Below are positions 11,876 to 20,339 of a stretch of 64,000 nucleotides of DNA, in pieces. How positions within the stretch are numbered: position 1 is the stretch's first letter; each line of letters starts with the position of its first letter. The DNA is from Dermanyssus gallinae. Lineage: Eukaryota > Arthropoda > Arachnida > Mesostigmata > Dermanyssidae. The notes beneath the pieces were generated by a model. It was not told the origin of the DNA, made no database searches, and was given only the letters and a program-made list of their open reading frames with translations. Where the stretch lies: NCBI GenBank assembly GCA_003439945.1, contig QVRM01001215.1:626501-690500 (forward strand), in the 5' to 3' direction. A program made the translations under genes and the position numbers.

Positions 11876-12553
11876 CATACGAGTGTGTATGTTTTCACTT
11901 TTGATATGGCTGTCGCGGAAAAAGCTTAGTTACGCGGCAACTACGTGACGCAGCACCATCACGGTGCCATCATGGTACGAGAATGATGGGCAGTAATTTG
12001 CTATTGTTGAGAATAGGCGTTTCTAGGAGTGATAGCAAAATTGTTCTGTTCTGTACGTGAAAGCATCAATGTAAAACATAACAACATATCGACATAATAT
12101 AACTCTATTTAATCTGAATATTCGCTTTTGGCTAGCTTGCGTCACTTCAGATTCATTAAGATCATGCGCCAATTTTTCGCCAAACACAACAGCATTATTG
12201 GTTCCTTTATGAGTTAACTGGTTTTCGCGCAAACGTTGATTTTGCACAACTATGTCGAGTAAATAAAACAGAATAACTACTTTTATATATTAGGGGTTCA
12301 CTCCTAACCAAGACGTTCCCGCCCCTCCCTTCAATTAGGAAAAAGAGTTTTATATCAAGCACTACCAAACCTAATAAGTACATATGATTATGATATATCC
12401 TGTCTATATAGTTGAAAGGTTTCGTCGGATTCTTATAGCAAATGAATGCGTTTTTTTATAGAAAATTTTACTTTAGTTCATTAGTACCTAACTGATTCAT
12501 GTGGGTAGGTTTTTAAACGTAGCAAATAGGTAAAAAAGAGGACAAGTGCTCAC

Positions 12554-12694
12554 GTTGCGGCTTTGGGGGAACCGACCGGTTCTTTAGGCATATCAGAACG
12601 CCTTTCGCGCCCGTGGTTTTGGGACTTTGCGGAATCTGGAGCTTCTTTCTTTGCACGGGCCTCCGCTTCCACGATAGGCTTAGACTCAGGTTTA
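12554..12694 (-). CDS. Candidate exon A2 of repetitive-protein gene
   Basis: The second-unit copy of exon A: 141 bp, phase 2-2, acceptor CTACGCAG and donor GTGAGC intact, no stop. The peptide reads 'PESKPIVEAEARAKKEAPD' then 'RSDMPKEPVGSPKA'. Replacements relative to A1 (V to E, G to R) keep the highly charged character. Confidence 0.6.
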
Positions 12695-12874
12695 CTGCGT
12701 AGAAAGATTAGTTGTGTTACATATTGGGTCACTGATAAAGTTTCATCGAATTTTTAAGGCAAGTAAAAAGTAATTTATATAAACTCTTTAGTCCAGTAGC
12801 ATTCCAAAAAAGTGCATCTGCATATCTTAAATGTATTAACTACATAATTGGAATACACTAAACCGAGCATTTAC

Positions 12875-12987
12875 AATACAGTTCTGCCGGGGCCGACTGG
12901 CTCTTTTAGGCATGTTGGCATGCCTTTGGTCCCCTGATCCGGCCATCAAAAGTTTAAGTTTTTACGATAGATTTAGACTTAGCGAAA
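12875..12987 (-). pseudogene. Exon B2, disabled copy
   Basis: The second-unit copy of exon B. It is 113 bp instead of 114 because one base is missing in the run after the 'GPK' codons, and a T-for-A change creates TAA after 'IVKT'. The splice junctions (TACGCAG acceptor, GTAAAT donor) survive. If included it would truncate the protein, so it is probably dead or skipped. Confidence 0.6.
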
Positions 12988-13565
12988 CTGCGTAAAGAAA
13001 TATCTTGTGTTATATATATATATATATATACAACATACGAGTGTGTATGTTCTCACTTTTGATATGGCTGTCGAAAAAGCTTAGTTACGCGGCAACTACG
13101 TGACGCAGCACCATCACGGTGCCATCATGGTACGAGAATGATAGGCAGTAATTTGCTATTGTTAAGAATAGGCGTTTCTAGGCGTGATAGCAAAATTGTA
13201 CGGTTCTGTACGTAAAAGCATCAATGCTAAAACATAACAACATATCACCATTATATAACTTTCTTTAATCTGACTATTCGCCTTTGGCTAGCTTGCGTCG
13301 CTTCAGATTCATTCAGATCATGCGCCGATTTTCCGCCAAACACAACAGTATTATTGGTTCCTTTATCTGTTGACTGGTTTTCGCGCAAACGTTGATTTTG
13401 CACAACTATGTAGAGTAAATAAGACAGAATAACTACTTTTATATATTAAGTCTTCACTCCTAAACAAGACGTTCCCGCCCCTTCCTTCCATTAGGAAAAA
13501 TAGTTTTATATCAAGCACTACCAAACCTTAGAATAAGTACATATGATTATTGTATACCCTGTATA

Positions 13566-14193
13566 TCGCGCCTGAGACGTTGGCTCATGTCGCTCAGATG
13601 TGCGATACAACACACAAACAAGCCATAAAGAGACATGACGACGTCTGTGATCGCGTGGCGTGTCTTCTCCGCGAAAGGGGTCATGAGGTGGTTCGTGAGC
13701 GAGTATTCCGTCGACCGGGCGCACCGGGTCTAAAGCCCGACTTCGTAATAACAACACCTACCGAGGTCTGGGTTTTAGATGCCGAGGTTTGCGGCCCAAA
13801 CCGGGACCTGGCAAAAGCACGGCAAGACAAGATCGCCAAATATGACGTCGAGTTCCTAAGAGCGGCGCTCCCCGACCCGCAAAAACCTAGCAGATTCGGA
13901 TCCATCACTATCTCTATGAGTGGTGTATGGGACTCCGAATCTGCGAGGACGCTCTTGGGGCTCGGCGTCACTAAGAGGCATCTTATGGATCTCACAGTTT
14001 TAACTTTGCAAGGAACATTGAGGATATACCGCTCGCACCGGGTCCATAAGAGCGGGGGCTACCATCAAGCAAGGACACGGACACCTGATTCTTAACTTCA
14101 CGTGACACCTTTTTACCACAATTTTTATTAAGTCGAGCACTGCCGAGTGTGCAAACGTATTGTAAATGATTACTAAATCATCACAATATTTTC
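13566..14193 (+). mobile_element. 5'-truncated R2-like retrotransposon insertion
   Basis: Comparison with the other tandem units shows that ~628 bp lie between 'ccctgtata' and 'tagttgaaagg', which are contiguous in units 1, 2 and 4. The insert holds the 3' end of an R2-type ORF and a ~98-bp 3' UTR with a short hairpin (14166-14181). There is no poly-A tail; it ends near 'aatatttt'. The target is a TA-rich spot. A 66-bp copy of the same 3' tail sits inside a TA array at 59065-59130. Confidence 0.75.
13567..14095 (+). CDS. R2-like C-terminal endonuclease fragment
   Basis: An open frame, truncated at its 5' end in the zinc knuckle, that runs to TAA 14093-14095. It begins 'APETLAHVAQMC', the His-Cys half of the knuckle of R2-clade proteins. 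Then come 'IKRHDDV', a conserved R-x-R/K-H-D type segment, 'KPDF' and 'VLDAEV'. The last two fit the PD...D catalytic pattern of the restriction-like endonuclease that cuts the target for target-primed reverse transcription. No stop interrupts the 175 codons, so the insertion looks fairly young. It has no start of its own and no RT, so it is a dead 3' fragment. Confidence 0.7.
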
Positions 14194-14333
14194 TAGTTGA
14201 AAGGTTCCGTCGGATTCTTATAGCAAATAAAAGTATTTTTTATAGAAAGTTTTACTTTAGTTCATTGGTACCTAGGCTTATGTGGGTAGGTTTTAAACGT
14301 AGCAAATAGGTAAAAAAGAGAACAAGTGCTCAC

Positions 14334-14474
14334 GTTGCGGCTTTGGGGGAACCAACCGGCTCTTTAGGCATATCAGAACGCCCTTCGCGCCCGTGGCTTT
14401 GAGACTTTGCGGAATCTGGGACTTCTTTCTTTGCACGGGCCTCCGCTTCCACGATAGGCTTAGACTCAGCTTTG
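14334..14474 (-). CDS. Candidate exon A3 of repetitive-protein gene
   Basis: The third-unit copy of exon A: 141 bp, phase 2-2, with intact acceptor (CTACGCAG) and donor (GTGAGC). It encodes 'AESKPIVEAEARAKKEVPD' and 'RSDMPKEPVGSPKA'. Just upstream in transcript direction the intron between A and B is deleted: sequence from 14491 to about 14535 is the start of exon B with its TACGCAG acceptor, now lacking its 3' two-thirds and donor. Confidence 0.6.
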
Positions 14475-14552
14475 CTGCGTAGAAACATTAGTCAAAAGTT
14501 TTTGTTTTCACGATAGATTTAGACTTAGCGAAGCTGCGTAAAGAATATTTTG

Positions 14553-14615
<63 letters not shown>

Positions 14616-15245
14616 GAGTGTATATGTTCTTACTCTTAATTGGCTGTCGAAAAAGCTTAGTTACGCGGCAACTACTTGACGCAGCACCATCACGGTACGA
14701 GAATGATGGGAAGTAATTTGCTATTGTTGAGAATAGGCGTTTCTAGGCGTGATAGCAAAATTGTACGGTTCTGTACGTGAAAGCATCAATGTAAAACATA
14801 ACAACATATCGACATAATTTAACTTTCTTTAATCTGACTATTCGCCTTTGGCTAGCTTGCGTCGCTTCAGATTCATTCAGATCATGCGCCGATTTTCCGC
14901 CAAACACAACATTATTATTGGTTCCTTTATGTGTTGACTGGTTTTCGCGCAAACGTTGATTTTGCACAACTATGTAGAGTAAATAAGACAGAATAACTAC
15001 TTTTATATATTAAGTCTTCACTCCTAAACAAGACGTTCCCGTCTTTTCCTTCCATTAGGAAAAAGAGTTTTATATCAAGCACTACCAAACCTTAGAATAA
15101 GTACATATGATTATGAGATACCCTGTATAAATAGTTGAAAGGTTCCGTCGGATTCTTATAGCAAATGTATTTTTATAGAAAGTTTGTCTTTAGTTCATTG
15201 GTACCTAAACGTAGCAAATAGGTAGAAAAGAGAACAAGTGCTCAC

Positions 15246-15386
15246 GTTGGGGCTTTGGGGGAACCGACCGGCTCTTTAGGCATATCAGAACGCCCTTCGC
15301 GCCCATGGCTTTGGGACTTTGCGGAATCTGGGGCTTCTTTCTTTGCACGGGCCTCCGCCTCCACGATAGGCTTAGACTCAGCTTTG
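15246..15386 (-). CDS. Candidate exon A4 of repetitive-protein gene
   Basis: The fourth-unit copy of exon A: 141 bp, phase 2-2, splice sites intact, no stop. The peptide holds 'AESKPIVEAEARAKKEAPD' and 'MPKEPVGSPKAP'. It is nearly identical to A2 and A3. Confidence 0.6.
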
Positions 15387-15549
15387 CTGCGTAGAAAGAT
15401 AAGTTGTTTTACATATTAGGTCACTAATAAAATTTCATCGAATTTTTAAGGCAAGTAAAAAGTAATTTAGTAGCATCCCCAAAAAAGTGCATCTGCATAT
15501 CTTAAATGTATTAACTACATACTTGGAATACACTAAACCGAGCGTTTAC

Positions 15550-15663
15550 AATACAGTTCTGCCGGGGCCGACTGGCCCTTTTAGGCATGTCGGCTTGCCC
15601 TTTTGTCCCCTGATCCAACCATCAAAAGTTTTAGTTTTTACGATAGATTTAGACTTAGCGGAG
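15550..15663 (-). CDS. Candidate exon B4 of repetitive-protein gene
   Basis: The fourth-unit copy of exon B: 114 bp, phase 2-2, acceptor TACGCAG and donor GTAAAC intact, no stop. The peptide starts 'SAKSKSIVKTKTFDG' and ends 'LKGPVGPGRTV'. A (TA)n run (15688-15717) lies about 25 bp upstream of the acceptor, as in the other units. Confidence 0.55.
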
Positions 15664-15683
15664 CTGCGTAAAGAAATATCTTG

Positions 15684-15720
<37 letters not shown>

Positions 15721-15873
15721 TTCAGTCAGAATGTTCCGTCAAATCCGTAAAAATAACATAACTGTCTCTGCTATATAGACGGTTTCTTTTTTAGTTTAGC
15801 AGTACCCTGAAAATTGTACCCATAGATCCTCAACGTAACGAATATATAAGTTAAATCGAAAATGAGTGCTTAC

Positions 15874-16014
15874 GGTACAGTTTTGCCGGGACCGGATTCT
15901 GGCTCTTTAGGCGTGTCAGCGCGCTTTTTGGACTCCTCCTTCAGTCTGGCAGGCTCAGGGGGTTCTCGCTTTGCAGAAGCTTCTGTCGTTACGATAGGTT
16001 GAGACTTAGCAGAG
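15874..16014 (-). CDS. Candidate exon C of repetitive-protein gene
   Basis: A 141-bp open segment, phase 2-2, acceptor CTACGCAG and donor GTAAGC. It encodes 'SAKSQPIVTTEASAKREPP', 'KKRADTPKEPESGPGKTV'. It is a full-length, diverged relative of exons A and B and shows that B is an internally shortened form. It lies outside the recent tandem units and so represents an older duplication. Confidence 0.65.
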
Positions 16015-16186
16015 CTGCGTAGAGAGATTACTTGTGTTTAGTTATAAAGTTGTCGGATTCTTAAGGCAAATTGATGATTTGTATACAAAAATTGTAGTTT
16101 TACTTGAACTTAATAGTACCCAGCTGGTTTATCCGTAGATTTTAAACGTATCAAATACATAATTAAAATATACGACAAGTGCTTAC

Positions 16187-16281
16187 TATGTAGTTTTACG
16201 GAAACCGGCCGCACCTTTTGGTATGTCAGCGCGGCCATCGTACACACGCTGTGACAACTTTGCAGAATCAGATGCTTCTTT
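16187..16281 (-). pseudogene. Exon D, 3' part, split by a retrotransposon
   Basis: The downstream 95 bp of an exon of the same family, with donor GTAAGC at 16181-16186. It encodes 'KEASDSAKLSQ' and 'GRADIPKGAAG'. The upstream 46 bp lie at 18185-18230 on the other side of the insertion 16282-18173. Counting the 11-bp target duplication once, the parts total exactly 141 bp in one open phase 2-2 frame. Confidence 0.7.
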
Positions 16282-18173
16282 AGTTTTATTTAAAAGAAAC
16301 GGAAATTTTTAGAATTGATTTAAGTCCATTAGCTGTAGATATCATTTTTGACGCCGACTTATTCGGCTACAACGGAAAGAGAAGTCCGTTGCCCGTAGGC
16401 AATGAACCAATTATCGACGCGGCGTTTCCGCGTTGTATTTCAACTGATATTCTTTGTAGCAAGAACTGCCATGCCCTTCTATCGCCGGTTGACGCGGCGA
16501 CTTTGGATCCCAGCTCCGTTAGAAAGCTCTTTGTGATTTTTCCCATTGGGCCTAATGTCTCGAAGGCGATTGGTTGAACGATGAAGTTTTGCTCCAGTTC
16601 ACAATACTTTGCCAACTTGCGATCTTCAGCGAGGCGAGCGGCTGCTCCGACCTCTCGGCTGGTATGGCGAGCATACGAAGCGGCCAACGTGCAAGACACG
16701 GTGACGTCATACACGAGGCAGCGACCTTCATTCCATGGAACTAGAGTCAGGCCGTCCCGGCGCAGTTGGCTGTTGGCTGACAGACCGACCGGCTCTTTGA
16801 CTGCAGATATGTGGGCTGATTGCATTCCCCGGTGTATTACGTCGATCAGCGCTGAATGCCTTGAAAACCTACCGGCACTCCTTTTGCAAGCCAGAGCATG
16901 CTCACCCGTAGAAGACACCGGTAGGTCACATCTAGCACAGTTATGTGCGAAGCAGACTGATTCCCCCAAACGCAGGCCGGAGACGATGCGGAGTGTGGTA
17001 TTGTCCAGCATCGTCCCCAGCTGCGGTGAGGGAATGGCCTGAAGCCATTTTCCGCTCATCGGATCAATCACGGCTCTAAGCCGCGCCTGCTCTTTAACGT
17101 TGTTCGCCTGGACCATTAACCGCTCTTGGATCGACTTCACTACTTGCAAGTCCAGGACCGATTGTGAAATGCGCTCCGGCAGTGGACCCCACTTTTCTGC
17201 ATAGAAGCGGCAGGCTTGTTCCGATTGGGCGATGAAACTTGTGTAGGCATCCGGCGGTGCGATCCCTGACACCAAAGTCTCGGTGTCCTTTAGAGACCCG
17301 AGGTAGGCAGAAATGGCAATCTGCGAAGCCATGCGAATTCCCATTCCTCCTGCGGACGTTGGGAGCGAAGCTTGTAACCACGAGGTTTGCCTAAGCTGAA
17401 CGTTTAGTATACCCTGAAGGGTACTTCGCAAGGCTTCGTCAAACGATTGAAGCAGGTCCGGTTCGACATACGCTCGTGAGCACCGCAAGAGGTACATCAG
17501 CCTCGGAGTTGACAAACTTACGCGAAGCAGGAAAAGGGCTGGATGAGCGTCCAAGAGTCGCAGTCGAGAGCACCAGCGAACAAGGTCAGAGCCTTTTTTA
17601 GTTAAAGTTACGCCAATAGAGTCGTCGAGAATTGGCGCCCCTAGAAGCTCGAGTTCGTGGTCAGCAATCAACCTGGCAGCTGGTAGAAGATTGCGCACCA
17701 TTTGAAGCATGGAGCCGAGACGAGGGGCTCTTTGAAAGGGAAACAAAATTTCGCATTTAGCGTCGTTCAACTTGAGTCCTGAAACCGCCTCGAACTCTAT
17801 TACCTGGGCAATGTCTCTCTGCACCGCCGAGGCATCACCAGCAAGAGTTCCGTCGTCCACAAACCAAGGTCGAAGTTCGGAAGAAAGGCGTACTTGAAGT
17901 TCATGAATAGCAATGCAAAATAAAGCGGGGCCACAGGGGTCGCCCTGTTGAACACCGGTGCGTGACTCGATGAATTCTCCCTGCCAAATTAGCTTGCTCG
18001 GAAGCCTGTACATCTGGTATACAAGCGGGTAAAGTCGAGGAAGGTGAGTGCGCACAGCTTTAAGCAGGTGGTCCCGCCTGAGCATGTTAAAGGCGTTTTT
18101 GAAGTCCAGCTTGACGAGCACCTTGTTTGGAGCACTCCTGTTGTGGTCAACGAATGCCCGAGTTGCATGGACG
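16282..18173 (-). mobile_element. 5'-truncated retrotransposon inserted in exon D
   Basis: Flanked by an 11-bp direct repeat (16271-16281 and 18174-18184), a target-site duplication. It contains an RT/endonuclease ORF truncated at the N-terminus and an ~85-bp 3' UTR ending in an A-rich stretch on the minus strand. The structure is typical of target-primed reverse transcription with incomplete first-strand synthesis. Related, far more decayed copies lie at about 24560-25620 (+) and 48515-49500 (-). Confidence 0.85.
16367..18121 (-). CDS. Reverse transcriptase with putative restriction-like endonuclease
   Basis: An open frame of 584 codons with no stop; the same frame continues upstream through the truncation into exon D. 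RT motifs: 'KLDFKNAFN' (residues 4-12), 'GVQQGDPCGP' (56-65), 'FVDD' (87-90, in place of the usual YADD), 'GLKLNDAKCEI' (115-125). The C-terminal part has a zinc motif C395-x2-C398-x9-H408-x3-C412, then 'GRFSRH', 'RRDG' (454-457) and 'YDVTV' with Asp472. That layout matches RT elements with a PD-(D/E)xK-like endonuclease after the RT; Arg455 stands where Pro would be expected. I do not assign a clade. It lacks the N-terminal RT part, so it is probably not autonomous. Its frame is far less decayed than those of its relatives. Confidence 0.7.
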   Translation of the reverse strand: MLVKLDFKNAFNMLRRDHLLKAVRTHLPRLYPLVYQMYRLPSKLIWQGEFIESRTGVQQGDPCGPALFCIAIHELQVRLSSELRPWFVDDGTLAGDASAVQRDIAQVIEFEAVSGLKLNDAKCEILFPFQRAPRLGSMLQMVRNLLPAARLIADHELELLGAPILDDSIGVTLTKKGSDLVRWCSRLRLLDAHPALFLLRVSLSTPRLMYLLRCSRAYVEPDLLQSFDEALRSTLQGILNVQLRQTSWLQASLPTSAGGMGIRMASQIAISAYLGSLKDTETLVSGIAPPDAYTSFIAQSEQACRFYAEKWGPLPERISQSVLDLQVVKSIQERLMVQANNVKEQARLRAVIDPMSGKWLQAIPSPQLGTMLDNTTLRIVSGLRLGESVCFAHNCARCDLPVSSTGEHALACKRSAGRFSRHSALIDVIHRGMQSAHISAVKEPVGLSANSQLRRDGLTLVPWNEGRCLVYDVTVSCTLAASYARHTSREVGAAARLAEDRKLAKYCELEQNFIVQPIAFETLGPMGKITKSFLTELGSKVAASTGDRRAWQFLLQRISVEIQRGNAASIIGSLPTGNGLLFPL

Positions 18174-18184
18174 GATGCTTCTTT

Positions 18185-18230
18185 TATTGCAGAGGATTCT
18201 GCCTTCGCTATATGTTTTGACTCAGCGCGA
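18185..18230 (-). pseudogene. Exon D, 5' part, with altered acceptor
   Basis: The first 46 bp of exon D, encoding 'RAESKHIAKAESSAI'. Where the sister exons have CTACGCAG at the acceptor, this copy reads CTACGCAA, so the AG is lost. It reads in frame straight into the inserted RT ORF. Confidence 0.6.
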
Positions 18231-18423
18231 TTGCGTAGTGAGATTTCTTGTGTATATGTATATATATGATAGATCAGTCGGAATGTTTAACCGAATCCTC
18301 AGAGAAAACGGAACTGTCTCCTATAAAGACGGTTTCTTTTCTAGTTTGACTGCACTCTGATATGTATATTCATTAATCCTAAACGTAATGATTATATAGT
18401 TGAAATATAAAAGGAGTCCTTAC

Positions 18424-18567
18424 TGTACAATTTTGCCGGGACCGGATTCTGGCTCTTTAGGGATGTCAGCGCGCTTTTTGGATTGCTGGTCCCGCGATCT
18501 AGCAGAATCAAGGGTTTCTTTCTCTGCAGAAGCTCCTGTTTTTGCGATAGGTTTATCCTCAGCGGAG
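18424..18567 (-). CDS. Candidate exon E of repetitive-protein gene
   Basis: A 144-bp open segment, phase 2-2, acceptor TTCGCAG and donor GTAAGG, one codon longer than the family standard. It encodes 'SAEDKPIAKTGASAEKETLD', 'SKKRADIPKEPESGPGKIV'. A (TA)n run follows upstream at about 18598-18628. The peptide best bridges the array to the distant exon at 33125-33265. Confidence 0.65.
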
Positions 18568-18594
18568 CTGCGAATTAAAAGATTACTTGTTCTG

Positions 18595-18632
<38 letters not shown>

Positions 18633-18889
18633 TTTTTTAAAGACAAATATATATATTTCAGTTACAGGCCATGGTACTAGAGGAGGAAAGGCAAAACGGT
18701 CAACTATAAGACGTAGGTGTCAGCAGCGGCCATGGTTGTCTCCCAATGCTATCTGTATCGGACTGGAAAAGCCCCGAACCCAGCATGCGGTATTACGATA
18801 TTTCAGCGTCGAAAGGCGATGAGCACACTGCACTTTACTCTCTTCATCATATTTATTTCACTTAAATTGAATATGCATATAACATAGAT

Positions 18890-19203
18890 AATTATACAGA
18901 TTATACAATTATACAGTCAGCTGTTCGCATGTTATTTGAGAGAGGCAGTGCAGTGATCTCTTCGCAAGGGCCAGACAGGCAGACGCATGAAATTTCGTAC
19001 ACGCCTGAGAGCACAGTCGACAGATGCACTCGGTGTACTCCTCGTGGAAGCTCGTGTTTGAACAGACCAGGTGATGATAGCCATGAATTATGTATCTGGT
19101 ATAACCGTGGCGATTGTCACATGCAAGACCACCCCAGAGGTGAAAGGCACTGAAGATATCCAGGTCTCTAACCTCTCGTTGGGCTTGTTCAACTTTATTT
19201 TCC

Positions 19204-19205
<2 letters not shown>
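18890..19205 (-). pseudogene. 3' fragment of LINE family B
   Basis: On the minus strand this encodes the C-terminal Cys/His region of the same LINE family as 27254-28559: 'IIHGYHHLVCSNTSFHEE', 'CICRLCSQACTKFHASAC', then a 3' tail with AATAAA-like sequence near 18850. The 5' end is cut at a (TA)n run (19206-19270). It is one of at least four copies of the family here. Confidence 0.65.

Positions 19206-19270
<65 letters not shown>
19206..19270. repeat. (TA)n microsatellite
   Basis: Nearly pure TA dinucleotide repeat with one phase slip. It borders the 5' truncation point of the adjacent LINE fragment. Confidence 0.95.
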
Positions 19271-19275
<5 letters not shown>

Positions 19276-19311
19276 AATTTATATGAAAACATACAAAAAT
19301 ACATTGTAGGT

Positions 19312-19950
19312 ATATTTCAAAAATGTATTCAAAGTAATAATCGAAGGCCTAAGCACAACTATCCTAATATGTCTCACTACGTTACCCCAAGGCGGCATAG
19401 TCAAATTCTAAGCAACTTGCTGTTTCAACGATGTTTCATAAGTTTTAGCTTGAACACAATATTTATGGTTCAGAACTATATGCCGGATTCTTAGATGTAT
19501 TTCATATATACGTTTCGTTTTAGTTTAGTAATAGCCTACCTGGTATGTTTGTAGGTCTTATACGTATCAAATATATAGTTTAAATGATAAATATATTCTA
19601 TATAGGTGGTTTTACTCTAGTTAAGTAGCACCTTAACAAGGCCTATCAATTGAATTGATAAAAACGAAACAAGTGCTTACGGTAAAACTTTGCCGGGATC
19701 GGCTGGCTTTTTAGGCATGTCAGCACGTTCTGTGTGCTCATGTTTTGGCAACTTTGCAGAATCCGGGGTTTCTTTAGTTTCAGAGGCTTTTGCTTTTACG
19801 ATCGATTTAGACTCGGCGGAGCTGCAGAGGTATATTTAAAATATTTATTCAAAAGTAATCATCGGAGGCCTAAGCACAACTATACCAATATGTCTCACTA
19901 CGTTACCCCAAGGCGGCATAGTCAAATTCTAATCAGCTTGGTGTTTCAAG
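19312..19950 (+). repeat. Direct repeat pair flanking exon F
   Basis: Segment 19312-19430 recurs at about 19830-19950 with modest divergence. Both copies carry the words 'ggcctaagcacaac' and 'gttaccccaaggcggcatag'. They bracket exon F and its intron, so exon F may have been gained or duplicated by exchange between such repeats. Confidence 0.75.
19681..19821 (-). CDS. Candidate exon F of repetitive-protein gene
   Basis: A 141-bp open segment, phase 2-2, acceptor CTCTGCAG and donor GTAAGC. It encodes 'SAESKSIVKAKASETKETPD', 'ERADMPKKPADPGKV'. It keeps all family landmarks and both splice sites. Confidence 0.65.
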
Positions 19951-20029
19951 CCTACCTGGTATGTTTGTAGACTTTATACGTATCAAATACATAGTTAAAA
20001 TGATAAATAAAAGCTTCCTGTGTGCTTAC

Positions 20030-20135
20030 CGCCCGGCTCTTTAAACATGTTAACGCGCTCTTTGAACCCCTACTCTGGCCATCTTATAAACTCAAGGGCT
20101 TCTCCCTTCAGAAAAACTTCCGCTTAGGAGCGGTA
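20030..20135 (-). pseudogene. Exon G, decayed copy
   Basis: It retains the donor GTAAGC (20024-20029) and a recognisable end ('FKEPGG'). The 5' part is broken by stops and lacks the CGCAG acceptor found in sister exons. Confidence 0.45.
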
Positions 20136-20170
20136 CCAAAGACAGTTGAAAAATATAACGAGTTCTTGCT

Positions 20171-20301
20171 GCAGTTTTTCCGGAACCGATGGCTTTTTTA
20201 ATATGTCAGCCCACTCTTTATGGTCATGTTTTAGCAATCGAGCAGAATCAGAGGTTGCTTTTTTACATGCGCATTTGCGATAGGTTTAGACTCAGACAGA
20301 G
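20171..20301 (-). pseudogene. Exon H, decayed copy
   Basis: A relative of the 141-bp exons, now 131 bp, with frameshifts. It shows 'SKPIANAHVKK', and in a shifted frame 'SDSARLLKHDHK'. The acceptor reads CGCAA instead of CGCAG and the donor reads GCAAGA instead of GTAAGC, so both junctions are altered. Confidence 0.5.
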
Positions 20302-20339
20302 TTGCGTAAAGAGATTACCTGTCAAAGCTTTTGAAATGT

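Larger units (their letters stand above)
11240..15720 (-). repeat. Tandem array of ~1.17 kb two-exon units
   Basis: Four head-to-tail copies begin at 11240, 12411, 14196 and 15134. A complete unit is about 1.17 kb. It holds a 141-bp candidate exon (A), a short intron, a 114-bp candidate exon (B), a (TA)n run (11837-11874, 13009-13030, 14551-14615, 15688-15717) and about 550 bp of conserved intron. Unit 2 carries an R2-like insertion, unit 3 lost ~200 bp joining exon A to the end of B, and unit 4 stops at the TA run. High similarity, including introns, points to recent unequal crossing over. Confidence 0.85.

Noticed and set aside
11240..15720. CRISPR-like regular repeats
   Set aside because: The period is ~1.17 kb, units contain exons and introns, and the organism is eukaryotic.
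16389..17381. Several open frames antisense or in other frames to the 584-codon RT ORF
   Set aside because: They are shadows of the GC-richer RT coding sequence.
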